Shown here piece by piece: positions 7,046 to 16,800 of a DNA stretch of 17,040 nt; position 1 is the first letter of the stretch, and every line of letters starts with the position of its first letter. Position numbers and translations under genes: made by a program. The notes under the pieces are model-generated. The model was not told where the DNA came from. It saw only the letters and a list, made by a program, of their open reading frames with translations, and made no database searches. The stretch comes from an uncultured Clostridia bacterium (GTDB lineage Bacteria; Bacillota; Clostridia; Christensenellales; Borkfalkiaceae), in assembly GCA_934272745.1 (NCBI GenBank), contig CAKQSI010000044.1, positions 1 to 17,040 of the forward strand. Reading direction: 5' to 3'.

Positions 7046-8814
7046 AGCGCAACACCTACAACGTAGACGAAGAACTCAAGAAAAAGTTCAACCTGCGCTA
7101 CCTGATGCGCATACTGAAATACGCGCTCCCCTACAAGGCGGCGTTCATTTCGGCGTTTGTCACCGTCCTCATCATCGTCGCGCTGTCCATGGTTCGCCCG
7201 TATATCAACGGCTATATTATCGACGAACTCATTCCCACGCAGAACAAAGGCGCTTTCTTCTGGATCATCGCCGTATTGACCGCCATCTGCACGGCGGAAA
7301 TTTTAGGATCGTTTTTTCAGTCCGCCGTCCTCAACAAAGCCGGTTATAAAATCGTCTATCAGATCCGCAGCGACGTTTTCAGCGTATTGCAGGATCTGGA
7401 TTTCGACTTTTACGACAACCGCCCCGCGGGAAAGATCGTCGTCCGCGCCACCTCGTACGTAGACGAACTGGCAAACTTTTTTGCCGGATATTTAGTCAAT
7501 ATGCTGGTCAACGTACTGAAACTGTTCATTCTTACCGCGTTCATTTTTATGTACGAAGCGCACCTTGCCGTTGTCGTCATATGCACTATCGTTCCCATTT
7601 TTATTTTAATCAGCGTGCTGAGAAAGCTGCTTTCCGTAAGATTGTTCCGCCTGCGCAACGCGGACAGCAACCGGGCGGCGTTCATCACCGAAAACATCAC
7701 CGGACACGTTGTGGTAAAATCCTTCAACCGCAAGGAAAAAAATATGTCCGTCTACATGGACGACGTGTTTGAAACCACAAAAAAGCGCTGGATGAGTTTT
7801 GTGCGCGTCAACAGCATTTTCGGTCCCGGACTGGAACTGATGTGGAACATGGGTACGATTGCGATTCTGGCGACCTCTTTCTTCCTGATTGAAAACGCTG
7901 CCGTAGGCTTGACGCTTGGCACCGTAGTCGCGTTTATGTCGTATGCCGGAATGTTTTCGGAACCCATTACGGTCATTTCCGGCGCGTTTCAGCAACTTTC
8001 CAACGTATCCTCTTACGTCGAACGAATTTTCGAATTGTTGGATACGGTTCCCAAAATCAGAAACAAAGAGGGCGCGGAAGACATCGGTTATGTGAAGGGC
8101 GAAGTCGCCTTTCACGACGTCACGTTCTCCTACGACGGCGATACGAATATTCTGGAACACTTCGATTTTACCGCTTCTCCCGGCGAATCGGTAGCCCTCG
8201 TCGGTGCGACCGGCGCGGGAAAAACCACCGTGGTCAGCCTGATCAACCGCTTTTACGACGTGACGGGGGGCTCGGTCACCATCGACGGCAAAGACGTGCG
8301 CGACGTAACGCTGCATTCTTTACGCAGCGCGGTGGGCGTTATGCTGCAGGACAGTTTTATTTTCCGCGGCAGCGTGATCGAAAATATCCGCTACGGCAGA
8401 CCGGACGCCTCCGACGAAGAGTGTATCGCGGCTGCAAAGACCATTCACGCCGACGAGTTTATCGAAAAACTCCCCCGCGGCTATTACACCCGCCTTTCCG
8501 AAAACGGCGACGGGCTTTCGCAAGGGGAAAAGCAACTCATCAACTTTGCGCGCATTATCCTGAAAAACCCCTCCGTTCTTATCTTGGACGAGGCGACCAG
8601 CAGCATCGACACCGATACCGAGAAAAAGATTCAGGAAGCGCTTTCCACCGTCCTCAAGGGGCGCACGAGTTTTATCATTGCGCACCGCCTTTCCACTATC
8701 AAAAACTGCGACCAGATTTTGTATATCGGAAACAAAGGCATTTTGGAACGCGGCACACACGAGGAACTGTTGGAAAAGAACGGCTACTATGCCGAACTGA
8801 CCGCCGCGCATTGA
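7042..8814 (+). CDS. ABC exporter subunit, catalytic ATP-site partner
   Basis: Second half-transporter, 590 residues: membrane domain (helices within about 30-330) followed by a nucleotide-binding domain. Seen: Walker A GATGAGKT (388-395), Q-loop Q436, signature LSQGE (492-496) instead of LSGGQ, Walker B VLILDE (512-517) with the catalytic glutamate E517, and H-loop H548. Its altered signature faces the aspartate-bearing site of the partner, while its own Walker motifs face the intact VSGGQ of the partner. The two subunits therefore divide exactly as in known asymmetric heterodimers. The start at 7042 is chosen for GAGGAA 6 bases upstream and the ATGA overlap; the frame is open upstream to 6910, but that part duplicates the end of the first gene in another frame. 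No accessory gene follows; a terminator lies about 160 bases downstream. Confidence 0.95.
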   Translation: MKRNTYNVDEELKKKFNLRYLMRILKYALPYKAAFISAFVTVLIIVALSMVRPYINGYIIDELIPTQNKGAFFWIIAVLTAICTAEILGSFFQSAVLNKAGYKIVYQIRSDVFSVLQDLDFDFYDNRPAGKIVVRATSYVDELANFFAGYLVNMLVNVLKLFILTAFIFMYEAHLAVVVICTIVPIFILISVLRKLLSVRLFRLRNADSNRAAFITENITGHVVVKSFNRKEKNMSVYMDDVFETTKKRWMSFVRVNSIFGPGLELMWNMGTIAILATSFFLIENAAVGLTLGTVVAFMSYAGMFSEPITVISGAFQQLSNVSSYVERIFELLDTVPKIRNKEGAEDIGYVKGEVAFHDVTFSYDGDTNILEHFDFTASPGESVALVGATGAGKTTVVSLINRFYDVTGGSVTIDGKDVRDVTLHSLRSAVGVMLQDSFIFRGSVIENIRYGRPDASDEECIAAAKTIHADEFIEKLPRGYYTRLSENGDGLSQGEKQLINFARIILKNPSVLILDEATSSIDTDTEKKIQEALSTVLKGRTSFIIAHRLSTIKNCDQILYIGNKGILERGTHEELLEKNGYYAELTAAH

Positions 8815-8972
8815 GCCGCGGGCGCAGAAGTCGGCGGGCGCATGAAACCTGCGGAATTGCAGCGGGCGCGCATTGCAGCGCAAAACCGGCAGACAAGTTC
8901 ATTCCGCCGCCGCACACTAAGCCGGCGCCGATATCAAATTCTGCCGGGGCAGAAAAACAATTCTTACAGAGC

Positions 8973-9021
8973 AAAAGAGGCGGCGATTGTCAAAAAAAGC
9001 GACGATCCGCCCCTTTCCTTT
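8973..9021 (+). terminator. Terminator candidate of the exporter operon
   Basis: AAAGAGGCGG-type left arm (from 8973) continues into GATTGTC and pairs with GACGATC and CGCCCCTTT on the right, around an A-rich loop near 8992-8998. There is one two-base bulge and one mismatch. The tail TTTCCTTTT is only partly T-rich. A-rich sequence on the left could give some leftward function too. Confidence 0.5.
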
Positions 9022-9052
9022 TCCCGAAATTCGGTTTTTCTCTTGAAAAACG

Positions 9053-9081
9053 TTGCATTTTGACGCATTTTGATTTATAAT
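9053..9081 (+). promoter_or_regulatory. Promoter of serS
   Basis: The -35 box TTGCAT (9053-9058) and a perfect -10 box TATAAT (9076-9081) are separated by 17 bases. This is the best promoter match in the window. The start codon lies about 98 bases after the -10 box, leaving a leader of roughly 90 bases. Confidence 0.75.
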
Positions 9082-9178
9082 AGAATTTGTATACGGGCGC
9101 AAAAAACGAACCATTCGCAGGATACCGGTTTTTCGCCCGGACGAAGCAAAAAACCAAGAAAAAAGGAAGTATTTTTCT

Positions 9179-10444
9179 ATGTTAGATACCAGATTTATCG
9201 TAGATAACGCCGATTTCGTTAAAGAAAAGATGGCGATGCGCAGCGGCACATACGACGTGGACGCCGTAGTGAACGCGGACGCCAAACGCCGCGCCGTTTT
9301 GAAAGAGGTAGAGGATTTAAAGGCAAAACGCAACGCCGTCACCAAAGAGATCGAACAAAAAAAACGCAATAAAGAAAATGCGGACGATCAGATCGCCGAA
9401 ATGCGCCGCGAGAACGAGAAAATCAAGGAACTCGACGGCAAACTGGCAGAGATCGAATCCGAACTTTTAGACGCCGCGATGGCGATCCCCAACATCACGG
9501 ACGAAACCGTGCCTTTCGGCAAGGACGACAACGACAACGTGACGCAGAGAAAGTGGGGCACCCCGCGCGAATTCGATTTTGCATTCAAGGCACATTGGGA
9601 TCTGGGTACTTCCCTGAATATTCTGGATTTTGACCGCGGAACCAAAATTTCCGGCTCCCGGTTTACCGTTTATCGCGGGCTGGGCGCCAAGCTGGAACGC
9701 GCGGTTTACAACTTTATGCTGAACACCCACACTTCGCGCGGGTATACCGAAATTTTCCCGCCCTTTCTGGTCAATCGCGACAGCATGAAAGGTACCGGGC
9801 AGCTGCCGAAGTTTGAAGACGACATGTACGGTATCCGCAACACCGATCTGTACCTGATTCCGACGGCGGAAGTCCCCGTGACCAACCTGCACCGCGGCGA
9901 AATTCTGAACGAAAGCGACCTGACCATTTCGTACTGCGCGTACTCGGCTTGCTTCCGCGGCGAAGCGGGCAGCGCCGGCAGAGATACGAGAGGGATCATT
10001 CGGCAGCATCAGTTCAACAAAGTCGAACTGGTCAAGTTTACCAGACCGGAAGACAGCGTAAAGGAACACGAAAAACTGACGAACGACGCCGAATATATTC
10101 TGCAGCAGTTAGGTCTGCCCTACCGCGTGCAGTTGCTTTGCTCGGGCGATACGGGCTTCTCCTCCTCCAAGACCTACGATCTGGAAGTGTGGCTGCCCAG
10201 TTACGGCAGATACGTCGAAATTTCGTCCTGTTCCAACTTTAAGGACTTCCAGGCGCGCCGCGCCAACATCAAGTACCGCCCGAAGGAAGGCGGAAAGCCG
10301 CAGTTTGTGCACACCTTAAACGGCAGCGGTCTTGCCGTGGGCAGAACGGTTGCCGCCATTCTGGAAAACTATCAGAATGCCGACGGTTCGGTCACCGTAC
10401 CCGAAGCGCTCCGTCCGTTTATGGGCTGCGACGTGATTCGCTAA
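9179..10444 (+). CDS. serS: Serine--tRNA ligase
   Basis: Class II synthetase charging tRNA-Ser (and tRNA-Sec where present) in the cytoplasm; 421 residues, the normal bacterial length. Seen: an N-terminal antiparallel coiled coil rich in K, E and R (about 30-100) that grips the long variable arm of tRNA-Ser. The catalytic domain follows, with motif 1 near GSRFTVYRGLGAKLERA (159-175), the serine-recognising TAE (229-231), motif 2 with FRGE (259-262), and motif 3 GSGLAVGRT (382-390). All expected key residues are present. The ATG at 9179 follows AAAAGGAAG by about 9 bases, a slightly wide but usable ribosome spacing. It has its own promoter and appears to be a single-gene unit, ending in the strong shared terminator at 10707. 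Confidence 0.97.
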   Translation: MLDTRFIVDNADFVKEKMAMRSGTYDVDAVVNADAKRRAVLKEVEDLKAKRNAVTKEIEQKKRNKENADDQIAEMRRENEKIKELDGKLAEIESELLDAAMAIPNITDETVPFGKDDNDNVTQRKWGTPREFDFAFKAHWDLGTSLNILDFDRGTKISGSRFTVYRGLGAKLERAVYNFMLNTHTSRGYTEIFPPFLVNRDSMKGTGQLPKFEDDMYGIRNTDLYLIPTAEVPVTNLHRGEILNESDLTISYCAYSACFRGEAGSAGRDTRGIIRQHQFNKVELVKFTRPEDSVKEHEKLTNDAEYILQQLGLPYRVQLLCSGDTGFSSSKTYDLEVWLPSYGRYVEISSCSNFKDFQARRANIKYRPKEGGKPQFVHTLNGSGLAVGRTVAAILENYQNADGSVTVPEALRPFMGCDVIR

Positions 10445-10706
10445 AGTTTTTGCGGGTTTTTGACTGCGTTGTCGGAACGTCACGCAGGAACGAACGATGG
10501 CAGAACGCATGCTTCTTTCGCAACTCCGATTTTTAAGACGACACAAAAACAGCAGTAGTTCATTTCATATTGCCACAAGAAGCGACCGTTGATTCCCGGA
10601 TTGATTTGTGAAACTGGAGCCGAGCATCGAGCCTACGCCGTCTGTCGGAAATACCCGGATTGATTTGTGAAACCCCATTTTAACGTGAGATAGAAAGATA
10701 GAAAAA
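10445..10706. other. serS 3' gap with doubtful small ORF
   Basis: No established gene lies here. A 31-codon rightward ORF, 10497-10592, starts with ATG, has AGGA 7 bases upstream, and encodes an Arg/Ser-rich peptide beginning MAERMLLSQLRFLRRHKNS. It resembles no family I can name and may be chance or part of a repeated intergenic element. The two 20-base repeats described separately follow it. No terminator for serS appears before 10707. Confidence 0.4.
10595..10673. repeat. 20-bp perfect direct repeat pair
   Basis: CCCGGATTGATTTGTGAAAC occurs at 10595-10614 and at 10654-10673, separated by 39 unique bases. Identity stops at both ends. Only two copies are seen in the window. It may be a small intergenic repeat family, the footprint of an inserted element, or a binding-site pair. 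Confidence 0.6.
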
Positions 10707-10746
10707 GGGCGGCGCCCGCAGGAAAACCTGCGGGCGCCGCCCTTTT
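10707..10746. terminator. Strong bidirectional terminator
   Basis: A perfect 16-bp stem (10707-10722 with 10727-10742) closes on an AAAA loop. It is followed by TTTT on the right and preceded by AAAAA on the left, so both strands carry a T tract. It stands between convergent serS and the giant leftward gene and can end both transcripts. Confidence 0.92.
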
Positions 10747-10770
10747 CATAAAATAATTTGAAGGAAGTCC

Positions 10771-10799
10771 CCCGTGCGGAAGTTTACCTTCCGCACGGG
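10771..10799. repeat. 12-bp perfect hairpin downstream of the giant gene
   Basis: CCCGTGCGGAAG (10771-10782) pairs perfectly with 10788-10799 around a 5-base loop. It lies 28 bases past the stop codon of the giant leftward gene, before the main terminator. There is no immediate T tract, so it is probably a 3'-end stabilising structure or a first attenuating hairpin. Confidence 0.55.
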
Positions 10800-10827
10800 A
10801 AACGGGAAGTGCTTTACGGTACGATCC

Positions 10828-13800
10828 TTACAGCGAGAACCCTTCGCAGGTAGCGGTACCGCCGTTAATCGAGAATAGACCGTTACTGCTTTGGATGCCA
10901 TTCGTCAAAATGGTAATTTTGTTGCCTTCCACCTTTGCAGTAATGATCTTGCCTGCATACTTGCTGACATCAGTATGAGCGTCCGTTATGGTCATCGTCA
11001 GCGTACTACTCGAAGTATCGAAAGTCGCGGTAAAGTCAAACCACCAATTGCTGCCCAACGTCAATCTGCCGGAAATATCGCTGCTGTCGTTAAAGGCAAT
11101 TTTTAAAGTGGTGGTACCACCCTCATCATTATACCATTGATCGACATATGTCCCGCTGAACGTATACCCGGCAAAGACGCTCTTGCCGAGGAAGGCTTTT
11201 GCTTCTACGTCGATGCCGTATTTCGCGGGTTCTGCTTCGCCCGCAGTATAGATGGCGACGTTAGTGCCGGTGACGATATAAGTCTTGCCCTCGCCCGCGT
11301 TGCCATAGCCGTCCAGCCTGACGGTGTCGGTCGAATCCGGCAAGGTGTAAGTGCCTTCGTATCCGTCCAACGTTTTGACGTAAGTCTTCGCGCCGACGTC
11401 AATGGTGACGATACGTTGCGCGTTTCCGGCGACAAACGAAACCTTGCTGCCGGTTAAGATGTATGCAACGGTTTCGCCGTTCACGGTCGCATTTCCATAG
11501 CCGTCCAGAACAATTTCGCCGTAAGCATCGCCCGCCGTGTAGGTACCGGCAACGCCGTCGCTTTCTACAAACGTGCCGCCTTTATAACCCAGCGTTACGA
11601 TGTTTTCCAGCGCGGCATTCTTAATGGTGATAACCGAACCCTCGCTGACCATGGTGGACGAAATTTCCACCGCGGCGTTATCAGAGTCAACCACAGACAC
11701 GCCGACATAAATTTCGCTATCGTTGATGAACACGTTAATCGTGGTGCCGTCAACCGTAAACTTGATCAGTCTGGATTTGTTGTCGTTCCAGGAAATAAGG
11801 TCGGTATTGGTGCAGGTAACGGTAGTTGCGCCCTTAAACAGGAAGTGCGCGTCGGAACCGAACGAGGTCGTGCTGGAAGAATCCGAAATCACGAAGAAGT
11901 TATATGGCGCATTGTAATAAGCGTAATAGGTGTTGCTGTTCTCCTTCATCAGGAAGTAACCGGTGCCGTCGGTCGTGCCGCTTGCGCCGTATCTCGATCC
12001 CGTGTTAATCTTTCCGAAGATATCGATCGTCGCCGTTTTGGAATAAACGGAAAGCGTGCCGGAATAGTTATTGTAAATTTCATATCCCTTGTACGAACCT
12101 GCAAGAATGCTGGGAACCACCCACTTCGCATAATAGGTCACGACGGTTTCGGTAAGGACTACCGAGGTAGAAGCAACGTCGCCCCAGTCGCCGGTTTCGG
12201 TACCGTTTTTGGAGTACCAGCCGGCAAACACCTTGCCGTCCTCCGTCGTCATATCGGCAGGCACGGTCGGAATACCGCTGACTTTGTCGCCGATATACTT
12301 GTCGGGAACGACGACCGCCGCAGTACCCTGTCCGTTGTAGTCGAACGTCAGGGTGACGGCTGCGTCGTATTTCGCGTAATAAGTCACGTCTGCGGAAACC
12401 GTATCGGTCGTGTAGTTGTAACCGCTGAAGTCTTCGTTTTTATACCAGCCGCGGAAGATGAATCCTTCCACCGTCATCGCTTCTTTTGTGGGAAGCGTGA
12501 ATTTAATACCGACGTAAACGGTCTGATTTTCCACAGTGACTTTGTCGTTGACGAACGTTGCGGTCAAGGCTTTGGGCGTAAGAACGCAGGTGTTCGCCTC
12601 CTGATTGATGGTGAGTTTGTAGGACTTATCGGCAGTCTTGACGTCATAGCCGTAATCTGCCGACGAGGAAGCAACCGTATACGTTCCCGTAACGCCGTCA
12701 ATGGTGATCGTGCCGACGCCGTTCAGAATCACGGTTTCGCCGCTTTCCGCAGTATAAGTGCCCTGCGATCCGTCGGGAATCTGCAGCCCGGAAGAAGCCG
12801 ACTTCACATACGAAACAATTTCGCTGCCGGCGGAATCCTTCACGGTCAACTGGCTCGCGTTGTACGCGTCGCGTACGGAAACGTCGCCGTCCGTAGAAGT
12901 CCAGGTCACGTTGCCGTAGACCTTATCGCCGTAAACGAAAATGTTGATCGTAGACGCAACGCCGTCTTTCGTGTAAGGCAGAGTGATCAGTTTGGTCTTG
13001 CCGCTGTTCCAGTAGCAGCCGGTGCAGGTATCGCCGGAAGTAGACGGCAATTTTGCGCTTGTCGCGCCGATAACGTAGATATCGATATAACTGGAGTTAA
13101 AGGCGGACGTACTCTCGCAGATAGCAACGACACCGTTAACTTTATCGTAGTGTCCGTAATAGTTATCTCCGCCCGAAGTAAAGGTAAATTTACCGGTCTC
13201 AGCGTCATAACTGTCAAATCCGTTTGCAGTATATCTGCCGGAAATTTTGCCGAACGCGTCAACGATAAACTTGTAGTCGGAAGTTCCGCCAAATCCAGAG
13301 TTACTACCCGCAGCAGAATATCCCCAAGTTCCCATACCGTGATGTTCGCCGTACAGCGCGTGCGGAGTGATCCACTTCGCGTAAACGGTGAGGTCAGCGG
13401 TCATTACCGTATCGGCGGTGAGTTCGTTGCCCCATTCACCGCTTTCGGTACCGTTTGCGGTGAACCAGCCGGCAAAGACTTTACCGTCCACCGTCTTATC
13501 CATCTCTTTCACGGTGCCGACTTTTGCGCCGTACCAGTAGGTTTCGTTGACGTCTGCGCTCGCGCCGTCCAGATAGTTATAGGTCAGCGTGGTGCGGAAT
13601 TCTTCCATCGTGTAAGTCGAGCCGGTCAACGTAACTTTGTATACTTTGTCCGCAATATAAGCGACTGCGGAATAACCCGCGCCCTCGGCTGCGACTTCGT
13701 AAGAACCTTCTTCTTCGCCTTTGACAAGCGAACCGAAGCCGTTCAGCACCAGACTGTCTTTACCGTCCGCGGTATAGGTTCCGCCGACGGAATCTTTCGT

Positions 13801-16800
13801 CCCGACCGTGTTGACGATCTTAATGCCGTTGATGGTCAGATCGACGATGTACGCGGTATCGGTACCCTTGTCGCCGCTGTTGTCTTTTCTGTAAGAGATT
13901 TCAACGCCCTTCGTCGGATTGTTTGCGTCGTACGGAATAATTACGTCGCAGGAAATAGCGTCGTCGATCGTCGTGCTGATTCCGCCGGTCTTAGCAGACT
14001 GCACTCTGCTGGTCTTCCATTCGCCCGTTTCGTAATTATATTCGTCGTAATAGTAGCACGCGTAGTCGTAGGATCCGCCTTCACTGTTAGCGTACAGTTT
14101 AAAGGTAATGCGAATGGGTCCGCCAACCGGATAAATCTTGATCGTAGCCGTTTTGCTGGATTGCGCCTGGTTGTTGCTTTCCCACATTCCGGAAGTCGCG
14201 TTGTAATTGAACGTAAACGTACCCTGCTCAAATTCCCAGCTGCCTGCGTCGGTGTACTTGACGTAAATATCAACTTCCAGTTTGTCTTCGGTCGTCACTT
14301 CTTCAAGGTCGAGTTCGTCGATGAATTCTCCGTCCAGATAGTAACCCGCAAAGACGTGCATACCCTGGAAGGTCTTGCCCGCTTCGTAAGCCGGCAGTAA
14401 TTCGCCGTACGTCTTGCCGGGAATGGTTGTGAAATTCTGATCGCCCAGAACTGCGTCGTGAATCCTGATGGTGACGGTGATATTGATCCACTTTGCATAC
14501 AGCGTAACGGCTGCGGTGGAAGTCGCGGTAAACGTGGTGCCGACGCTGCTTTCGTCGGTAAATTCTTTATCGGTATACCAGCCGACGAACGACCAGTTAC
14601 TTGCCTTTGCCGTAGGAACGGACAATTCGGCAGGAACGTTGACGTTGACGGTAACGTCGTTAATTACGTCGTCCGAACCGTCGCCGGTATCAAACGAAAC
14701 GGTTGCCATGGGTTTTTCCACGGTCAAGGTTTTCGTATCCGCATCGAACGTACCTTCGTAATAAGCGGTAACGGTGCCCGCGGCATTTTTCAGCGTAAGC
14801 GAAATTTTATCGTCCGCCACCGTATAAGTACCGGTTTCTTCGCCCGCGGTCAGCGTGCCGTAGCCGCTCAGTTTTACCGTGCCGAACGAAGCAGTCCAGG
14901 TTCCCTGCATACCGTCCGCAGTGTACATTTTTTTGTTCTCTGCGTCGTAAACGTACGATTCGTTGATTCCGTTACCGGAAACGGTGAAGTTGCCGTTATA
15001 GCAAGCCGCAGCCGAAATGAACGAGCCGCCTTCTGCAGTAAAGGTCACGCCGAAGAACGCTTTGCTCTCGCGGATAAAGACCGTGGTGTGATGCGTCACG
15101 CCCAGGTTGCAGACGTAGGAATATTCGATCGCCATGGCGTCCTTTCCGCCGTCGTAGGTAAAGACGGAAGCGGAGAAGTCGCTAATAGCCAACGTGCCGA
15201 ACGGACTTAACAGATATACTCTGGTAAAGGAATCGTCCGCACCGTAAACGATGACGCCGGTTGCCATATCGACAAAACCGTTGTAAGTAACCGTTCTGCT
15301 CTCCGTCGCCACGGCAACGGTCACGGCGCCGGTGCTGGCATCTGCCATACGGACGGTGACGGTCGCGTTCTGGAACGGGCTGCCGACTCCTGCTCCGGTA
15401 CCGTTAGCGTCTAACGCGACGGAACCCCAGATATAGGCGTTTAACGCACGGTTGCTGTTATCTCTCGGATCGAACTCCGCAACGCGATAGGTCTTTCCGT
15501 CGTACGGAGCAACCAGTTTATCGATCGTCAGGCGGCAGGTATATTTATCGTAAGTATATTCGGTATATCCCGCTTCGTTATAGGTTGCGGGAACGGTTTC
15601 GCCCTTCGTCCAGCCATATTCCAGATAACCGAGCGTAGCTTTGACGGTCGTTACGTGTCCGCAGACCGTGCAGGCTTTTTTCAGCGAAGTATCGTGACCG
15701 TTGTAGTCCTTGGTAACGACGACGTATTCTTCGCCGTAAGTATGTTCGACTTTATTTTCTTTGTCGAATTCGCCGCAGATTGCGCAGTAACGCGCGTGAT
15801 ATTCGGTTTCCGAAGTAGAAGAGGAAACGCTGCCGTCTTCGTCCTGCGAAGAACTGGAGGTCACGTAGCACTTGTATTCGTAGACAGGTTCGTCGCCTTC
15901 TTCCAGTCCGTCAACCAGTTTCCAGGTGTGGTGTGCGGCAGCCAGCACTTCGCCGCAGACGACGCAGGTCTGATCGGTCGTGCAGGTGGCTTCCGCACCC
16001 GGCTTATGAGCGGTCTTTTCAAGGGCTTTTTGTTCGATCAGCACTTCGCCGCAGACCGAGCAATGTTTGCCTTCGGTGATCCCTTCGTGGTCGCAGGAAG
16101 CGGGGAACGCGGGATCGGTCACGATCGTGTGCGCGATTTTTTCGGTTTCTTCCTGTTCGGTCAGAATATCGCCGCAAAGCGAGCATTTGCTGCCGGCGGT
16201 AAGTCCGGTAGAAGAGCAGGTCGCGGGAACGGCGGGGATTTCTACCGCAACGTGATCGAGGTGATCGCCGTGCGTAAAGGTTTCGATACCGACGGCGCCG
16301 CATTCGCAGGTCTTATAATAGACGGCTGCGTTGTGGCAATCGGCGGCGGACTTCAAGTAACGATCGTCTACCACTTCTTTATCGAAGGTGTGTTCGGTAA
16401 TTCTTGCGAGGACGAAGGTGACCGCGCCGTATTCCGAAGTGTACACGGTTTCACCGTCCGCCGCGTGGGTTGCGGGCGTGGTGGTCGCCGTCCAGACGGT
16501 TTCGTCGGTCAGTTTTGCAACGATTTCTTCCTGCGAAACGCCGCATTTGGAGCAGATCTTGACCGCTCTGCCGGTTTCTTCCGCAGTCGGTTCCTTGGTG
16601 ATGATCCAGTTGCCGTAATCGTGTTCGCAAGTATGATCTTCGGGCAGTTTGTCAAGTTCGATCCGGACGGTGCCGTAAACCGAAGTATAAACCACGACCC
16701 CTTTGGTGGCGGTGGTGGGATTGACGCGTTCTTCCTTCCAGACGGTATCGTCGGCAAGGACGGGAACGTCGTCCTTGGTTTCCGCTTCCTTGCAGACCGA

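Larger units (their letters stand above)
8815..9178. other. Gap between exporter operon and serS
   Basis: Of these 364 bases, the first part (8815-8970) is GC-rich with no supported gene; short frames there are remnants of antisense or out-of-frame readings. The rest holds the exporter terminator and the serS promoter and leader. The serS leader of about 90 bases is too short for a T-box riboswitch, and no T-box consensus is present. Confidence 0.55.
11167..14904 (-). repeat. Five GTYT repeats (about 65 residues each)
   Basis: Copies lie at 14710-14904, 13594-13785, 12565-12762, 11359-11547 and 11167-11355. The shared pattern is G-T-[YW]-T, then V-x-L-[DNS]-G-[YFV]-G about ten residues on, then in most copies a second GTY-like strand. 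Every B-repeat block is preceded by one; the last two copies are in tandem and lead into the C-terminal domain. Confidence 0.65.

Noticed and set aside
9788..9800. GGTACCG string reminiscent of a T-box
   Set aside because: It lies inside the serS coding sequence and lacks the rest of the T-box consensus and a terminator stem.
10595..10673. Possible mini CRISPR array (two repeats, 39-base spacer)
   Set aside because: Repeats are only 20 bases, there are just two, and no cas gene is in the window.
11845..14400. 851-codon rightward open frame opposite the giant gene
   Set aside because: It is antisense to repeat-rich coding sequence whose codon bias removes stops on the other strand. The product lacks recognisable motifs, while the leftward frame has clear repeat families.
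16693..16695. GTG as start of the giant protein
   Set aside because: The same frame stays open to the right edge, and the upstream residues carry the same CxxC repeats, so it is an internal valine.
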